The position numbers and the translations under genes were made by a program. From Pseudocitrobacter faecalis (GTDB lineage Bacteria > Pseudomonadota > Gammaproteobacteria > Enterobacterales > Enterobacteriaceae), in the NCBI GenBank assembly GCA_003315335.1, contig QNRL01000001.1, forward strand, positions 62,001-126,000: 64,000 nucleotides of DNA, in the 5' to 3' direction. The notes beneath the pieces were generated by a model, which saw nothing but the letters and a program-made list of their open reading frames with translations, did not search any database and was not told the origin of the DNA. This document shows positions 29,676 through 37,760 of the stretch, piece after piece. The number at the start of each line of letters is the position of its first letter. Positions within the stretch are counted from its first letter, which is position 1.

Positions 29676-30072
29676 GAAGGAAAACTCCCGCCACATTAAG
29701 TTAGAATCAGGTGCCACCTGAGATCTCAAAGGTGCAACCTGCAAGATGTTAAAAAGGTTGCTTGTTTGTTAAGCAACTTAGAGGCGGCTGTCATTTTTAG
29801 CAAGCGCGAACGGGATAGTTATGCGCAAAAAGCAGGCATTCTGCTGAACTAATCATTTGTTGAGTGAGTGATATGTAGTTTTATTATCTTTGTTTTGGTA
29901 TTTAATAAGTGATTTATTCAGGTGCAACCACGTGGTTTTTAGATGTTTCTGGTTATTTCAAGAATGTTACAAAGATGCAGGCCACGTAAAAATAACGCTT
30001 TCGGAGTGATCCTCTGTCACGGAGCCTTAATCGCGTTACCCTGTGCTAACAGACTCACAGAGAGGGAGGATT
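29676..30072. other. intergenic region between transporter and ydcF
   Basis: 397 bases holding the divergent promoters of the MHS transporter and ydcF. It is AT-rich around 29840-29960. GGTGCCACCTGAGAT and GGTGCAACCTG near 29711-29742 form a direct repeat that could be a regulator site for the transporter. No gene is supported here. Confidence 0.35.
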
Positions 30073-30873
30073 ATGCTAACACCATTACCACAATTACCCG
30101 ATTGCACACTGGAGGCTGCCAATGTACTGGGTAGCTGGCTTGCGCAAAACGATTTTACCTCCCGGCCTCAACCCGATGATTATGAGCTGGTGGTGCTCGC
30201 GGGGAACGCCGTTATTCCGGTTATCGATGCGGCCTGTCAGCTGGCGATGGAGGAGGGGAAAACGCTCTTGATTAGCGGTGGTATCGGCCACTCAACAACC
30301 TTTCTTTATGCCGCCATAGCCCGGCACCCGCGATATAACACCTTGCGTACCACTGGGTTATCCGAAGCAGCTATCCTTGCGGAGATTGCCCATCAATTCT
30401 GGAAAATCCCCCGCGAGAATATTCTGGTTGAAGATACATCGACCAACTGCGGGGAAAATGCGCGTTTTACCCGTCGAATGTTAGATGCGCAGGGGATTAC
30501 CCTTCGTAAGGGGATCGTCGTACAAGACCCCACTATGCAGCGTCGCACAATGGCGACCTTTGAACATGTCTGGCAGGATGCGGAAAATGCACCCCACTGG
30601 CAGAGTTATCCGGGATGCCAGCCGGCGCTCTTCAACAGTGAAAACGGCGTGGCGTTTAAAGGGGACGACACCGGGTTGTGGCCGGTAGAACGATATCTCT
30701 CATTAATCATCGGAGAACTGCCACGTATACGTGATGATGCTCAGGGATATGGGCCACGCGGTAAAAACTTTATTGCTCATGTGGATATACCGCTAGCGGT
30801 TGAGCAGGCCTGGAAACAGTTAACGGAAGATGCCACGCTGCGGGAAATGTCGGCCACACGCGCTCTGCGCTAA
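30073..30873 (+). CDS. ydcF: DUF218 / ElyC-SanA family protein YdcF
   Basis: 266-aa protein of the DUF218 family. The E. coli protein has a Rossmann-like fold and was reported to bind S-adenosylmethionine, but its reaction is unknown. Conserved segments: VLAGNAVIPVIDAAC near residue 40, LLISGGIGHST near 68, EDTSTNCGENARFTRRML near 125 and VVQDPTMQRRTMATF near 155. The ATG at 30073 follows GGGAGGA at ideal spacing; an in-frame ATG ten codons upstream lacks one. In K-12 aldA follows; here gapC is next. Confidence 0.92.
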   Translation: MLTPLPQLPDCTLEAANVLGSWLAQNDFTSRPQPDDYELVVLAGNAVIPVIDAACQLAMEEGKTLLISGGIGHSTTFLYAAIARHPRYNTLRTTGLSEAAILAEIAHQFWKIPRENILVEDTSTNCGENARFTRRMLDAQGITLRKGIVVQDPTMQRRTMATFEHVWQDAENAPHWQSYPGCQPALFNSENGVAFKGDDTGLWPVERYLSLIIGELPRIRDDAQGYGPRGKNFIAHVDIPLAVEQAWKQLTEDATLREMSATRALR

Positions 30874-30888
30874 ATGACCACGAATAAC

Positions 30889-30912
30889 GCCCGGAAAGGA
30901 ATATTTCCGGGC
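30889..30912. terminator. hairpin between convergent ydcF and gapC
   Basis: A 9-bp stem GCCCGGAAA/TTTCCGGGC with a 6-base loop lies between the two convergent stop codons. No strong T-run follows on either strand, so it is probably a shared weak terminator. Confidence 0.6.
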
Positions 30913-30921
30913 GATGGCTAT

Positions 30922-31923
30922 TTACAGTTTGGCGTATTTTTCCAGTACGCGAATCAACTGGGTCACAAACCCGTACTCGTTATCGTACCAGGCTACGGTT
31001 TTGACCAGTTGCAGGTCGCCGGCTTCGGTCACCTCGGTCTGGGTGGCGTCAAAGACCGAACCAAAGTGCGTGCCGATAATATCGGTCGATACGATGTCAT
31101 CGTTGGTGTAGCCAAACGACGCATTATTTTCTGTCGCTTTCTTCAGGGCAGCATTGACTTCATCGACGGTGACTTTTTTACCCAGAATCGAAACCAGTTC
31201 GGTCACCGAACCGGTTTTCGTCGGTACGCGCTGAGCATGGCCTTTTAGCTTGCCGACGAGAGAAGGGATAACGAGGCCTATCGCCTTCGCTGCGCCGGTG
31301 GTGTGCGGAATAATATTCTCTGCCGCGGCGCGAGAGGCGCGCAAATCTTTCCCGCGTGGCCCGTCGACCAGTGCCTGTGTTCCCGTATAGGCGTGGATGG
31401 TGGTCATGGTGCCCACTTTAATCTCGAATGCATCATTCAATGCTTTTGCCATTGGCGCCAGGCAGTTAGTGGTACATGAGGCCACTGAAATAATCGTGTC
31501 GCTGGCGTTAAGGGTGTCATCGTTCACATTGTAAACCAGCGTTTTGATGTCGCCCGCCGGGGCAGAAATCAGCACTTTTTTTGCGCCGGCATCAATATGC
31601 GCCTGTGATTTTTCAGCCGAAGTGTAGAAGCCGGTGCATTCGACGATAATGTCAGCACCTTCTGATTTCCAGGGGATATTTTTTGCCTCTTTTTCGGCAA
31701 AGACTTTGATTGTTTTACCGTTAACAATCAGTGCATCATCATTGAAATCAACGCTCCACGGGAACGGCCCGTAGTTGGAATCGTACTTCAGCAAATATGC
31801 CAGTACTTTTGGCGACGTAAGATCGTTAATGGCGACGACTTCATTGCTGCTTGAGGTTTCCAGCAAACGGCGCAAGACCAGTCGACCAATACGCCCAAAT
31901 CCGTTAATGCCAATTTTACTCAT
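30922..31923 (-). CDS. gapC: glyceraldehyde-3-phosphate dehydrogenase GapC, intact
   Basis: 333-aa NAD-dependent phosphorylating GAPDH of the Gram-positive-like GapC type, distinct from GapA. The Rossmann start is [14 protein letters not shown] at residues 4-17. The active-site cysteine lies in [15 protein letters not shown] near 150 and the phosphate-binding [12 protein letters not shown] near 210. The K-12 gapC is a known pseudogene; here the frame is uninterrupted and starts at ATG 31923 after GGAGAATATC. It is adjacent to ydcF, without the intervening aldA of K-12. Confidence 0.95.
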   Translation of the reverse strand: MSKIGINGFGRIGRLVLRRLLETSSSNEVVAINDLTSPKVLAYLLKYDSNYGPFPWSVDFNDDALIVNGKTIKVFAEKEAKNIPWKSEGADIIVECTGFYTSAEKSQAHIDAGAKKVLISAPAGDIKTLVYNVNDDTLNASDTIISVASCTTNCLAPMAKALNDAFEIKVGTMTTIHAYTGTQALVDGPRGKDLRASRAAAENIIPHTTGAAKAIGLVIPSLVGKLKGHAQRVPTKTGSVTELVSILGKKVTVDEVNAALKKATENNASFGYTNDDIVSTDIIGTHFGSVFDATQTEVTEAGDLQLVKTVAWYDNEYGFVTQLIRVLEKYAKL

Positions 31924-32120
31924 GATATTCTCCGTCAGTTCGGGGTGATACGGTTTTTTACTTATCCAGGCTTAGTCCACCATCTGCGGATGGGCAACCC
32001 CATTTTGTTAGTCACGCAGCAATCAGATGAACAGGACGTAAGTAACTGCTGAAAAGTTAATGAATTTTTAAGTAAAAGCGGCTATTTTGCTTTTTTGTTA
32101 GTTACTTATCAGGGGGCGCG

Positions 32121-32651
32121 ATGCGCGATAAATACTCAGGCCTGCAAATAGGCATTCACTGGCTGGTCTTCTTACTGGTAATCATTGCCTATTGTGCGAT
32201 GGAATTCCGTGGTTACTTTCCGCGTAGCGCGCGTCCGGTTATCAACATGGTGCACGTCTCCTGCGGCATCTCTATTTTGGTTCTGATGGTGGCGCGTCTG
32301 CTGATTCGCCTGAAACGTCCGGCTCCGCCGATTGTGCCGAAACCCAAGCCGATGATGACAGGAATGGCACATCTGGGGCACCTGGCGATTTACCTGCTGT
32401 TTATCGCCTTGCCCGTTATTGGTCTGGTGATGATGTATAACCGGGGGAATCCATGGTTTGCTTTTGGGCTAACCATGCCGCATGCGGCGGAATCGAACTT
32501 CGAAATTGTCGATATGATGAAGGAATATCATATTTTGCTGGCGAATATTGGTTACTGGCTGATTGGCCTGCACGCCCTGGCGGCCCTGGCGCATCATTAT
32601 GTCTGGAAAGACAATACGCTACTGCGCATGATGCCGCGTAAACGCGGGTAA
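32121..32651 (+). CDS. cybB: cytochrome b561 / superoxide oxidase CybB
   Basis: 176-aa diheme inner-membrane protein that oxidises superoxide and reduces ubiquinone. Four transmembrane helices are evident, with heme-ligand histidines in GIHWLVFL, MVHVSCG and near the C-terminus (EYHILLA, GLHALAALAHH). Length equals E. coli CybB. ATG 32121 follows AGGGGGC. The small RNA gene rydC that follows cybB in K-12 is not seen downstream. Confidence 0.95.
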   Translation: MRDKYSGLQIGIHWLVFLLVIIAYCAMEFRGYFPRSARPVINMVHVSCGISILVLMVARLLIRLKRPAPPIVPKPKPMMTGMAHLGHLAIYLLFIALPVIGLVMMYNRGNPWFAFGLTMPHAAESNFEIVDMMKEYHILLANIGYWLIGLHALAALAHHYVWKDNTLLRMMPRKRG

Positions 32652-32740
32652 TCATAAGTTAACTGAATAGTCCTTTATTGGCCATGTGGCGTGCGTTACC
32701 ATAACGCCACCATGGTTAATATAGTGTAAGGAAGAGCAGG

Positions 32741-33379
32741 GTGTTCGCAGATTTTGGCGTACTAAATTACTGGACGTATGTGGTCGGGGCGATTTTTATT
32801 ATTCTGGTGCCAGGGCCAAATACCTTCTTTGTCCTGAAAACGGGCGTGGCGCACGGTATTCGTGGCGGCTACATGGCAGCGCTGGCGGTCTTTATTGGCG
32901 ACGCGGTGCTGATGTTCCTCTCTTACGCGGGCGTCGCGACGCTCATTAAAACCACGCCGGTATTGTTTAATCTGGTCCGCTATCTCGGGGCGATTTATCT
33001 GCTTTATCTGGGCGGGAAAATGCTCTACAGCACGCTTAAGCGTAAAGCAGGGGAAGCTGAAACGCACGCCGAGCCGGGTCATGCTATTTTCAAACGTGCG
33101 CTGACGTTAAGCTTAACCAATCCTAAAGCGATTCTGTTTTATGTCTCTTTCTTCGTCCAGTTTATTGATGTGAAATCGGCTACGCCGGGGATGGCATTCT
33201 TTATTCTGGCGCTGACCCTTGAACTGGTGAGCTTTACCTACCTGAGTTTCCTGATTGTGTCAGGTTCGCTGGTAACGCGGTATGTGAAAACCCGTAAGAA
33301 GCTGGCGAAAATTGGCAATAGCCTGATTGGCCTGGTGTTTGTGGGGTTCGCGGCGCGACTGGCGACGCTGCAGTCCTGA
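32741..33379 (+). CDS. leuE: leucine efflux protein LeuE, LysE/RhtB family
   Basis: 212-aa inner-membrane amino-acid exporter with six predicted helices. The family N-terminal motif [22 protein letters not shown] (residues about 23-44, cut here into parts) and [18 protein letters not shown] near 125 are clear. The ending [13 protein letters not shown] matches E. coli LeuE. The start is GTG 32741, after AGGAAGAGCAGG. In K-12 leuE lies elsewhere, near yeaR, so its place after cybB is a rearrangement. Exports leucine and related residues by homology. Confidence 0.9.
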   Translation: MFADFGVLNYWTYVVGAIFIILVPGPNTFFVLKTGVAHGIRGGYMAALAVFIGDAVLMFLSYAGVATLIKTTPVLFNLVRYLGAIYLLYLGGKMLYSTLKRKAGEAETHAEPGHAIFKRALTLSLTNPKAILFYVSFFVQFIDVKSATPGMAFFILALTLELVSFTYLSFLIVSGSLVTRYVKTRKKLAKIGNSLIGLVFVGFAARLATLQS

Positions 33380-33389
33380 GTTTCTTTAG

Positions 33390-33412
33390 GCCGGATGCAC
33401 CTGTATCCGGCT
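33390..33412. repeat. partial REP-like hairpin after leuE
   Basis: GCCGGATGCACC-TGTATCCGGC pairs as an imperfect REP-like hairpin just after the leuE stop. It probably protects the mRNA end. Confidence 0.55.
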
Positions 33413-33601
33413 CCTGCCCCAGGCAATCATTCCCTCTTACAAGTCCATTTCCAGACTGCTGGGTTTTACGGTGAAGGTGTAAAATCGCGGCGGGTGCTTG
33501 AGGCTATCTGTCTCAGGCAAAGACCAAAAGGCAGATAGAGAAAAGCCCCGGAAACATTGAGCGTCTTGCAGGACGCTTAACACTTACCGAGGCCCAAATC
33601 T

Positions 33602-33808
33602 ATGCCACACAGCATTAGATTAGCCTCTTACAGACCTTCGGGTCAAGGAGAAGCAGGCTATGAAACAACAACGTTCAGGCTTAATTGCCCTGGTTATCAT
33701 CTGTATCACCGTGATTTTCGCGGTGTTAGCGATGCGGCGGGATCTCTGCGAGGTCCACTTCCGGACAAACCAGACGGAGGTTACTGTTTCTACAGCGTGC
33801 GACTCTAA
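33602..33808 (+). CDS. mok leader peptide, copy 1
   Basis: 68-codon frame that starts 58 bases before hok and overlaps it in another frame. In the hok/sok family translation of hok is coupled to mok, and the antisense Sok RNA blocks mok. The arrangement, spacing and full open frame fit an active mok. The peptide itself has no known function. Confidence 0.75.
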   Translation: MPHSIRLASYRPSGQGEAGYETTTFRLNCPGYHLYHRDFRGVSDAAGSLRGPLPDKPDGGYCFYSVRL

Positions 33809-33815
33809 ACAGTAA
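33660..33815 (+). CDS. Hok/Gef-family type I toxin, copy 1
   Basis: 51-aa membrane-depolarising toxin. A basic N-terminus (MKQQR), one hydrophobic helix (LIALVIICITVIFAVLAM) and a periplasmic tail with the family pattern RRDLCEVHFRT and a second Cys are all present. AAGGAGAAGC precedes the ATG. The site between leuE and trg corresponds to the K-12 hokB locus, but the sequence is closer to HokD (RelF). The antisense Sok gene should lie on the minus strand over the mok start, near 33540-33620; its ends cannot be read reliably. Confidence 0.9.
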   Translation: MKQQRSGLIALVIICITVIFAVLAMRRDLCEVHFRTNQTEVTVSTACDSKQ

Positions 33816-34118
33816 GAGACAAGGCGGGGAGCGATCCCCGCCGTTTCTGATGTTGCGAGTATCCTTTGAGCACCCTTTTTATACTTCACTCAGTCCAAAC
33901 CATTTAGCTAATCACAGCCAATCTGAACGCCTTTATGAGGCAATCATCCTCTTCTTACGAGTACGTTTTCAGACAGGTGAGTTTTACTGCAGAGGTGTAA
34001 AATCGCGGTGGGTGCTTGAGGCTATCTGTCTCAGGCAAAGACCAAAAGGCAGATAGAGAAAAGCCCCGGAAACATTGAGCGTCTTGCAGGAGGCTTAACA
34101 CTTACCGAGGCCACATCT

Positions 34119-34325
34119 ATGCCCAACAGCATTAGATTAGCCTCTTACAGACCCACGGGTCAAGGAGAAGCAGGCTATGAAATGGCAACGTTCAGGCTTA
34201 ATTGCCCTGGTTATCAACTGTATCACCGTGATTTTCGCGGTGTTAGCGATGCGGCGGGATCTCTGCGAGGTTCATTTCCGGACAAACCAGACGGAGGTTA
34301 CTGTTTCTACAGCGTGCGAACCTAA
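34119..34325 (+). CDS. mok leader peptide, copy 2
   Basis: 68-codon frame, the counterpart of 33602-33808, with a few substitutions (MPNSI, RPTGQ, GYEMAT). Frame, length and overlap with hok are retained, so the coupling device looks intact in this copy even though the toxin has changed. Confidence 0.75.
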   Translation: MPNSIRLASYRPTGQGEAGYEMATFRLNCPGYQLYHRDFRGVSDAAGSLRGSFPDKPDGGYCFYSVRT

Positions 34326-34332
34326 ACAGTAA
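34177..34332 (+). CDS. Hok/Gef-family type I toxin, copy 2 with altered membrane helix
   Basis: 51-aa copy of the toxin at 33660. It differs by QQ to W at positions 3-4 (MKWQR in place of MKQQR is one substitution), Ile to Asn in the middle of the hydrophobic helix (VINCITV in place of VIICITV), and a changed tail (CEPKQ). An Asn inside a single-pass helix could weaken insertion or pore formation, so this copy may be less toxic or silent. Ribosome site and 3' hairpin are kept. Confidence 0.85.
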   Translation: MKWQRSGLIALVINCITVIFAVLAMRRDLCEVHFRTNQTEVTVSTACEPKQ

Positions 34333-34420
34333 GAGACAAGGCGGGGAGCAATCCCCGCCAATCTCAGTCGTTGTCTGGCGTCCTCAATGCACCCTTTCAA
34401 TGCATTCACATGGTGATTGT

Positions 34421-34464
34421 TTTACATCCATGTTATATCGATGATAGTATACCCCCCTATACTA
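34421..34464 (+). promoter_or_regulatory. frmR promoter with FrmR operator
   Basis: TTTACA (34421-34426) and TAGTAT (34445-34450) form a sigma-70 promoter with 18-bp spacing. A perfect inverted repeat TAGTATA-CCCCCC-TATACTA (34445-34464) covers the -10 box and start site. An AT-rich palindrome around a C/G run is the operator type of the DUF156 (CsoR/RcnR/FrmR) family, so FrmR should repress by occlusion until formaldehyde crosslinks it. Confidence 0.8.
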
Positions 34465-34475
34465 ACGGAGGGCGT

Positions 34476-34751
34476 ATGCCGCATTCCCCTGATGATAAAA
34501 AACGGGCGTTGACCCGGGTACGCCGCATTAAAGGGCAGGTTGATGCTCTTGAACGCGCGCTGGAATCCGGTGAACCGTGCCTGACTATTCTGCAACAGAT
34601 CGCTTCTATTCGCGGGGCCGCCAATGGCCTGATGGGCGAACTGGTCGAAATGCATCTTAAAGACGAACTGGTCAGTGGCGAAACGACGCCCGACCAGCGC
34701 GCCGTGCGCATGGCTGAAGTCGGTCATCTGCTACGATCTTATTTAAAATAA
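34476..34751 (+). CDS. frmR: formaldehyde-responsive repressor FrmR
   Basis: 91-aa all-helical DUF156 repressor that senses formaldehyde through an N-terminal Pro and a cysteine, and controls frmRA. The start MPHSPDDKK keeps Pro2; the sensor cysteine is in GEPCLTILQQIASIRGAANGL (near residues 35-36, Cys 36 region). Length equals E. coli FrmR. ATG 34476 follows GGAGGGCGT. A related but metal-responsive paralog, RcnR, is encoded at 61511. Confidence 0.93.
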   Translation: MPHSPDDKKRALTRVRRIKGQVDALERALESGEPCLTILQQIASIRGAANGLMGELVEMHLKDELVSGETTPDQRAVRMAEVGHLLRSYLK

Positions 34752-35894
<1,143 letters not shown>

Positions 35895-35901
35895 TCTCTG
35901 G

Positions 35902-35932
35902 CGTCCTCTCCCATCGGGGGAGGACGTTTTTT
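35902..35932 (+). terminator. rho-independent terminator of frmRA
   Basis: An 11-bp stem CGTCCTCTCCC/GGGGGAGGACG with one wobble pair and a 3-base loop is followed by TTTTTTAT. Confidence 0.9.
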
Positions 35933-36045
35933 ATCCCAAATTGTGACCCACCTGGCGCTTTTAGCCATCATCAAATCCTCTGACTTGCCGATGACAATCT
36001 TACGGGCGTGTTTTTACGCCGCTTACCTGAAGAGAGTCGATTGGC

Positions 36046-37722
36046 ATGGACAAGACAAAAACACAACACCCGCCCCAAAAGCTCAGTTTCCTGCACCATA
36101 TCCGTTTAGTTCCGCTTTTCTCCGCTATTCTCGGCGGCATCATACTGCTCTTTGCCTTAAGCTCCGGGCTGGCGGGCTATTTCCTGTTGCAGGCGGAACA
36201 AGATCAAAAGGATGTTACCGAAGAACTGCAGGTGCGGATGGGCTTATCGAACAGTTCTAACCATCTGCGTACCACGCGTATTGAGCTTATCCACGCCGGT
36301 GCAGCAAGTCGGATTGCCGAGATGGAAGAGATGAAACGCAATATTGCGACGGCGGAATCGCGCATGCAGCAATCACAGGCAGCGTTTACCCAATATCGTG
36401 AACGTCGGGTAAAAACGGCGGCAGATAGCGCATTGGATGAAGAACTTACCGCCCGCTATAGCGCTTATATTGATGGCCTGAAGCCGATGCTGAAATACGC
36501 GAAAAACGGCATGTTTGAAGCGATAATCAATCATGAAAATGAGCAGGCGAAGCCGCTGGATGACGGTTATAACGCGGTGCTGTTGAAGGTGATTCAGATT
36601 CGCACCGATCGCGCGAACCACCTTACTGCGCTTTCGCTTGAGCGTACCCGCCTGGGGTTAATGTTTATGGCGGCAGCCTTTGTGCTGGCGCTGGTGCTCA
36701 CCCTTATCACCTTCGTGGTATTGCGCCGCATTATTATTAAGCCCTTACAACATGCCGGTCAGCGGATAGCACAAATCGCCAGCGGCGATCTCACACTACC
36801 GGATGAACCTACTGGCCGCAGTGAAATCGGTCAACTTAGCCATCATCTGCAACAGATGCAGCAGGCGCTTGTGAAGACAGTGGGCACGGTACGACAGGGA
36901 GCTGAGGAAATTTATCGCGGAACCAGCGAAATCTCGGTGGGGAATACGGATCTCTCTGCGCGGACTGAGCAACAGGCGGCGGCCATTGAACAGACCGCAG
37001 CCAGCATGGAAGAACTTACCGCAACAGTAAAACAAAATGCCGATAACGCCCATCACGCCAGCAAACTGGCGGAAGATGCCTCCGGGAAAGCGACGCGTGG
37101 CGGGCAACTGGTTACGGGCGTGGTCACAACCATGGGTAATATTTCCAGCAGTTCAAAAAAGATCTCCGAAATTACCGCGGTGATTAATAGCATTGCCTTC
37201 CAGACCAACATCCTCGCCCTGAACGCAGCGGTGGAAGCGGCGCGAGCGGGTGAACAGGGGCGTGGATTCGCGGTGGTCGCCAGTGAAGTGCGTACGCTCG
37301 CCAGCCGCAGCGCGCAGGCGGCGAAAGAGATTGAAGGGCTGATTTCTGAATCTGTCACGCTGATTGAACGTGGTTCGGATGAAGTGGTTAACGCCGGGGC
37401 CACCATGACGGAGATTGTGGATGCGGTTAAACGTGTGACGGACATCATGCTGGAAATTGCGGCGGCGTCAGATGAACAGAGTCGCGGGATTTTGCAGGTC
37501 AGCCAGGCGATCACCGAAATGGATAACGTGACGCAGCAGAATGCCTCGCTGGTGGAGGAAGCATCGGCAGCGGCGGCCTCGCTGGAGGCACAGGCGGCAC
37601 GATTAACCGAAGCGGTAGGCACGTTTCGTATTGATTCACGCAGCGATGTGAAGAAAGAAAACGTCCCGGCTACCGAACCGACTTTAGCCGTGGCAGGCGG
37701 CGATAGCTGGGAAGCGTTTTAG
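36046..37722 (+). CDS. trg: methyl-accepting chemotaxis receptor Trg (ribose/galactose)
   Basis: 558-aa chemoreceptor that senses ribose and galactose through their periplasmic binding proteins. Helix TM1 is near residues 20-42, the periplasmic four-helix domain runs to about 205, and TM2 is near 206-228. A HAMP domain follows, then the signalling tip ([41 protein letters not shown], shown in family form near 380-420). E. coli Trg is 546 aa and lacks a CheR-binding tail; this one ends in SWEAF, resembling the NWETF pentapeptide. ATG 36046 follows GAGAGTCGATTGGC. Confidence 0.93.
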   Translation: MDKTKTQHPPQKLSFLHHIRLVPLFSAILGGIILLFALSSGLAGYFLLQAEQDQKDVTEELQVRMGLSNSSNHLRTTRIELIHAGAASRIAEMEEMKRNIATAESRMQQSQAAFTQYRERRVKTAADSALDEELTARYSAYIDGLKPMLKYAKNGMFEAIINHENEQAKPLDDGYNAVLLKVIQIRTDRANHLTALSLERTRLGLMFMAAAFVLALVLTLITFVVLRRIIIKPLQHAGQRIAQIASGDLTLPDEPTGRSEIGQLSHHLQQMQQALVKTVGTVRQGAEEIYRGTSEISVGNTDLSARTEQQAAAIEQTAASMEELTATVKQNADNAHHASKLAEDASGKATRGGQLVTGVVTTMGNISSSSKKISEITAVINSIAFQTNILALNAAVEAARAGEQGRGFAVVASEVRTLASRSAQAAKEIEGLISESVTLIERGSDEVVNAGATMTEIVDAVKRVTDIMLEIAAASDEQSRGILQVSQAITEMDNVTQQNASLVEEASAAAASLEAQAARLTEAVGTFRIDSRSDVKKENVPATEPTLAVAGGDSWEAF

Positions 37723-37730
37723 ATAGCAAG

Positions 37731-37752
37731 GTCGGGTGAGATATCACCCGAC
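37731..37752. terminator. hairpin between convergent trg and dehydrogenase genes
   Basis: A perfect 9-bp stem GTCGGGTGA/TCACCCGAC with a GATA loop lies between the convergent stop codons. No strong T-run is present; probably a shared weak terminator. Confidence 0.6.
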
Positions 37753-37760
37753 AATGAGGG

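Larger units (their letters stand above)
33440..34350 (+). repeat. tandem duplication of a hok/mok module (period about 517 bp)
   Basis: Two copies of a complete hok mRNA unit lie in the same orientation. mok starts are at 33602 and 34119 and hok starts at 33660 and 34177, each 517 bases apart. Promoter-like TAAAAT, the leader GGGTGCTTGAGGCTATCTGT, both reading frames and the GGCGGGG...CCCCGCC 3' hairpin are all repeated, with scattered base changes. The flanks of each copy differ, so the duplicated segment is the toxin module itself. Confidence 0.9.

Noticed and set aside
32652-32740. Search for the small RNA gene rydC after cybB
   Set aside because: The spacer does not contain a recognisable RydC sequence or its terminator, so none is called.
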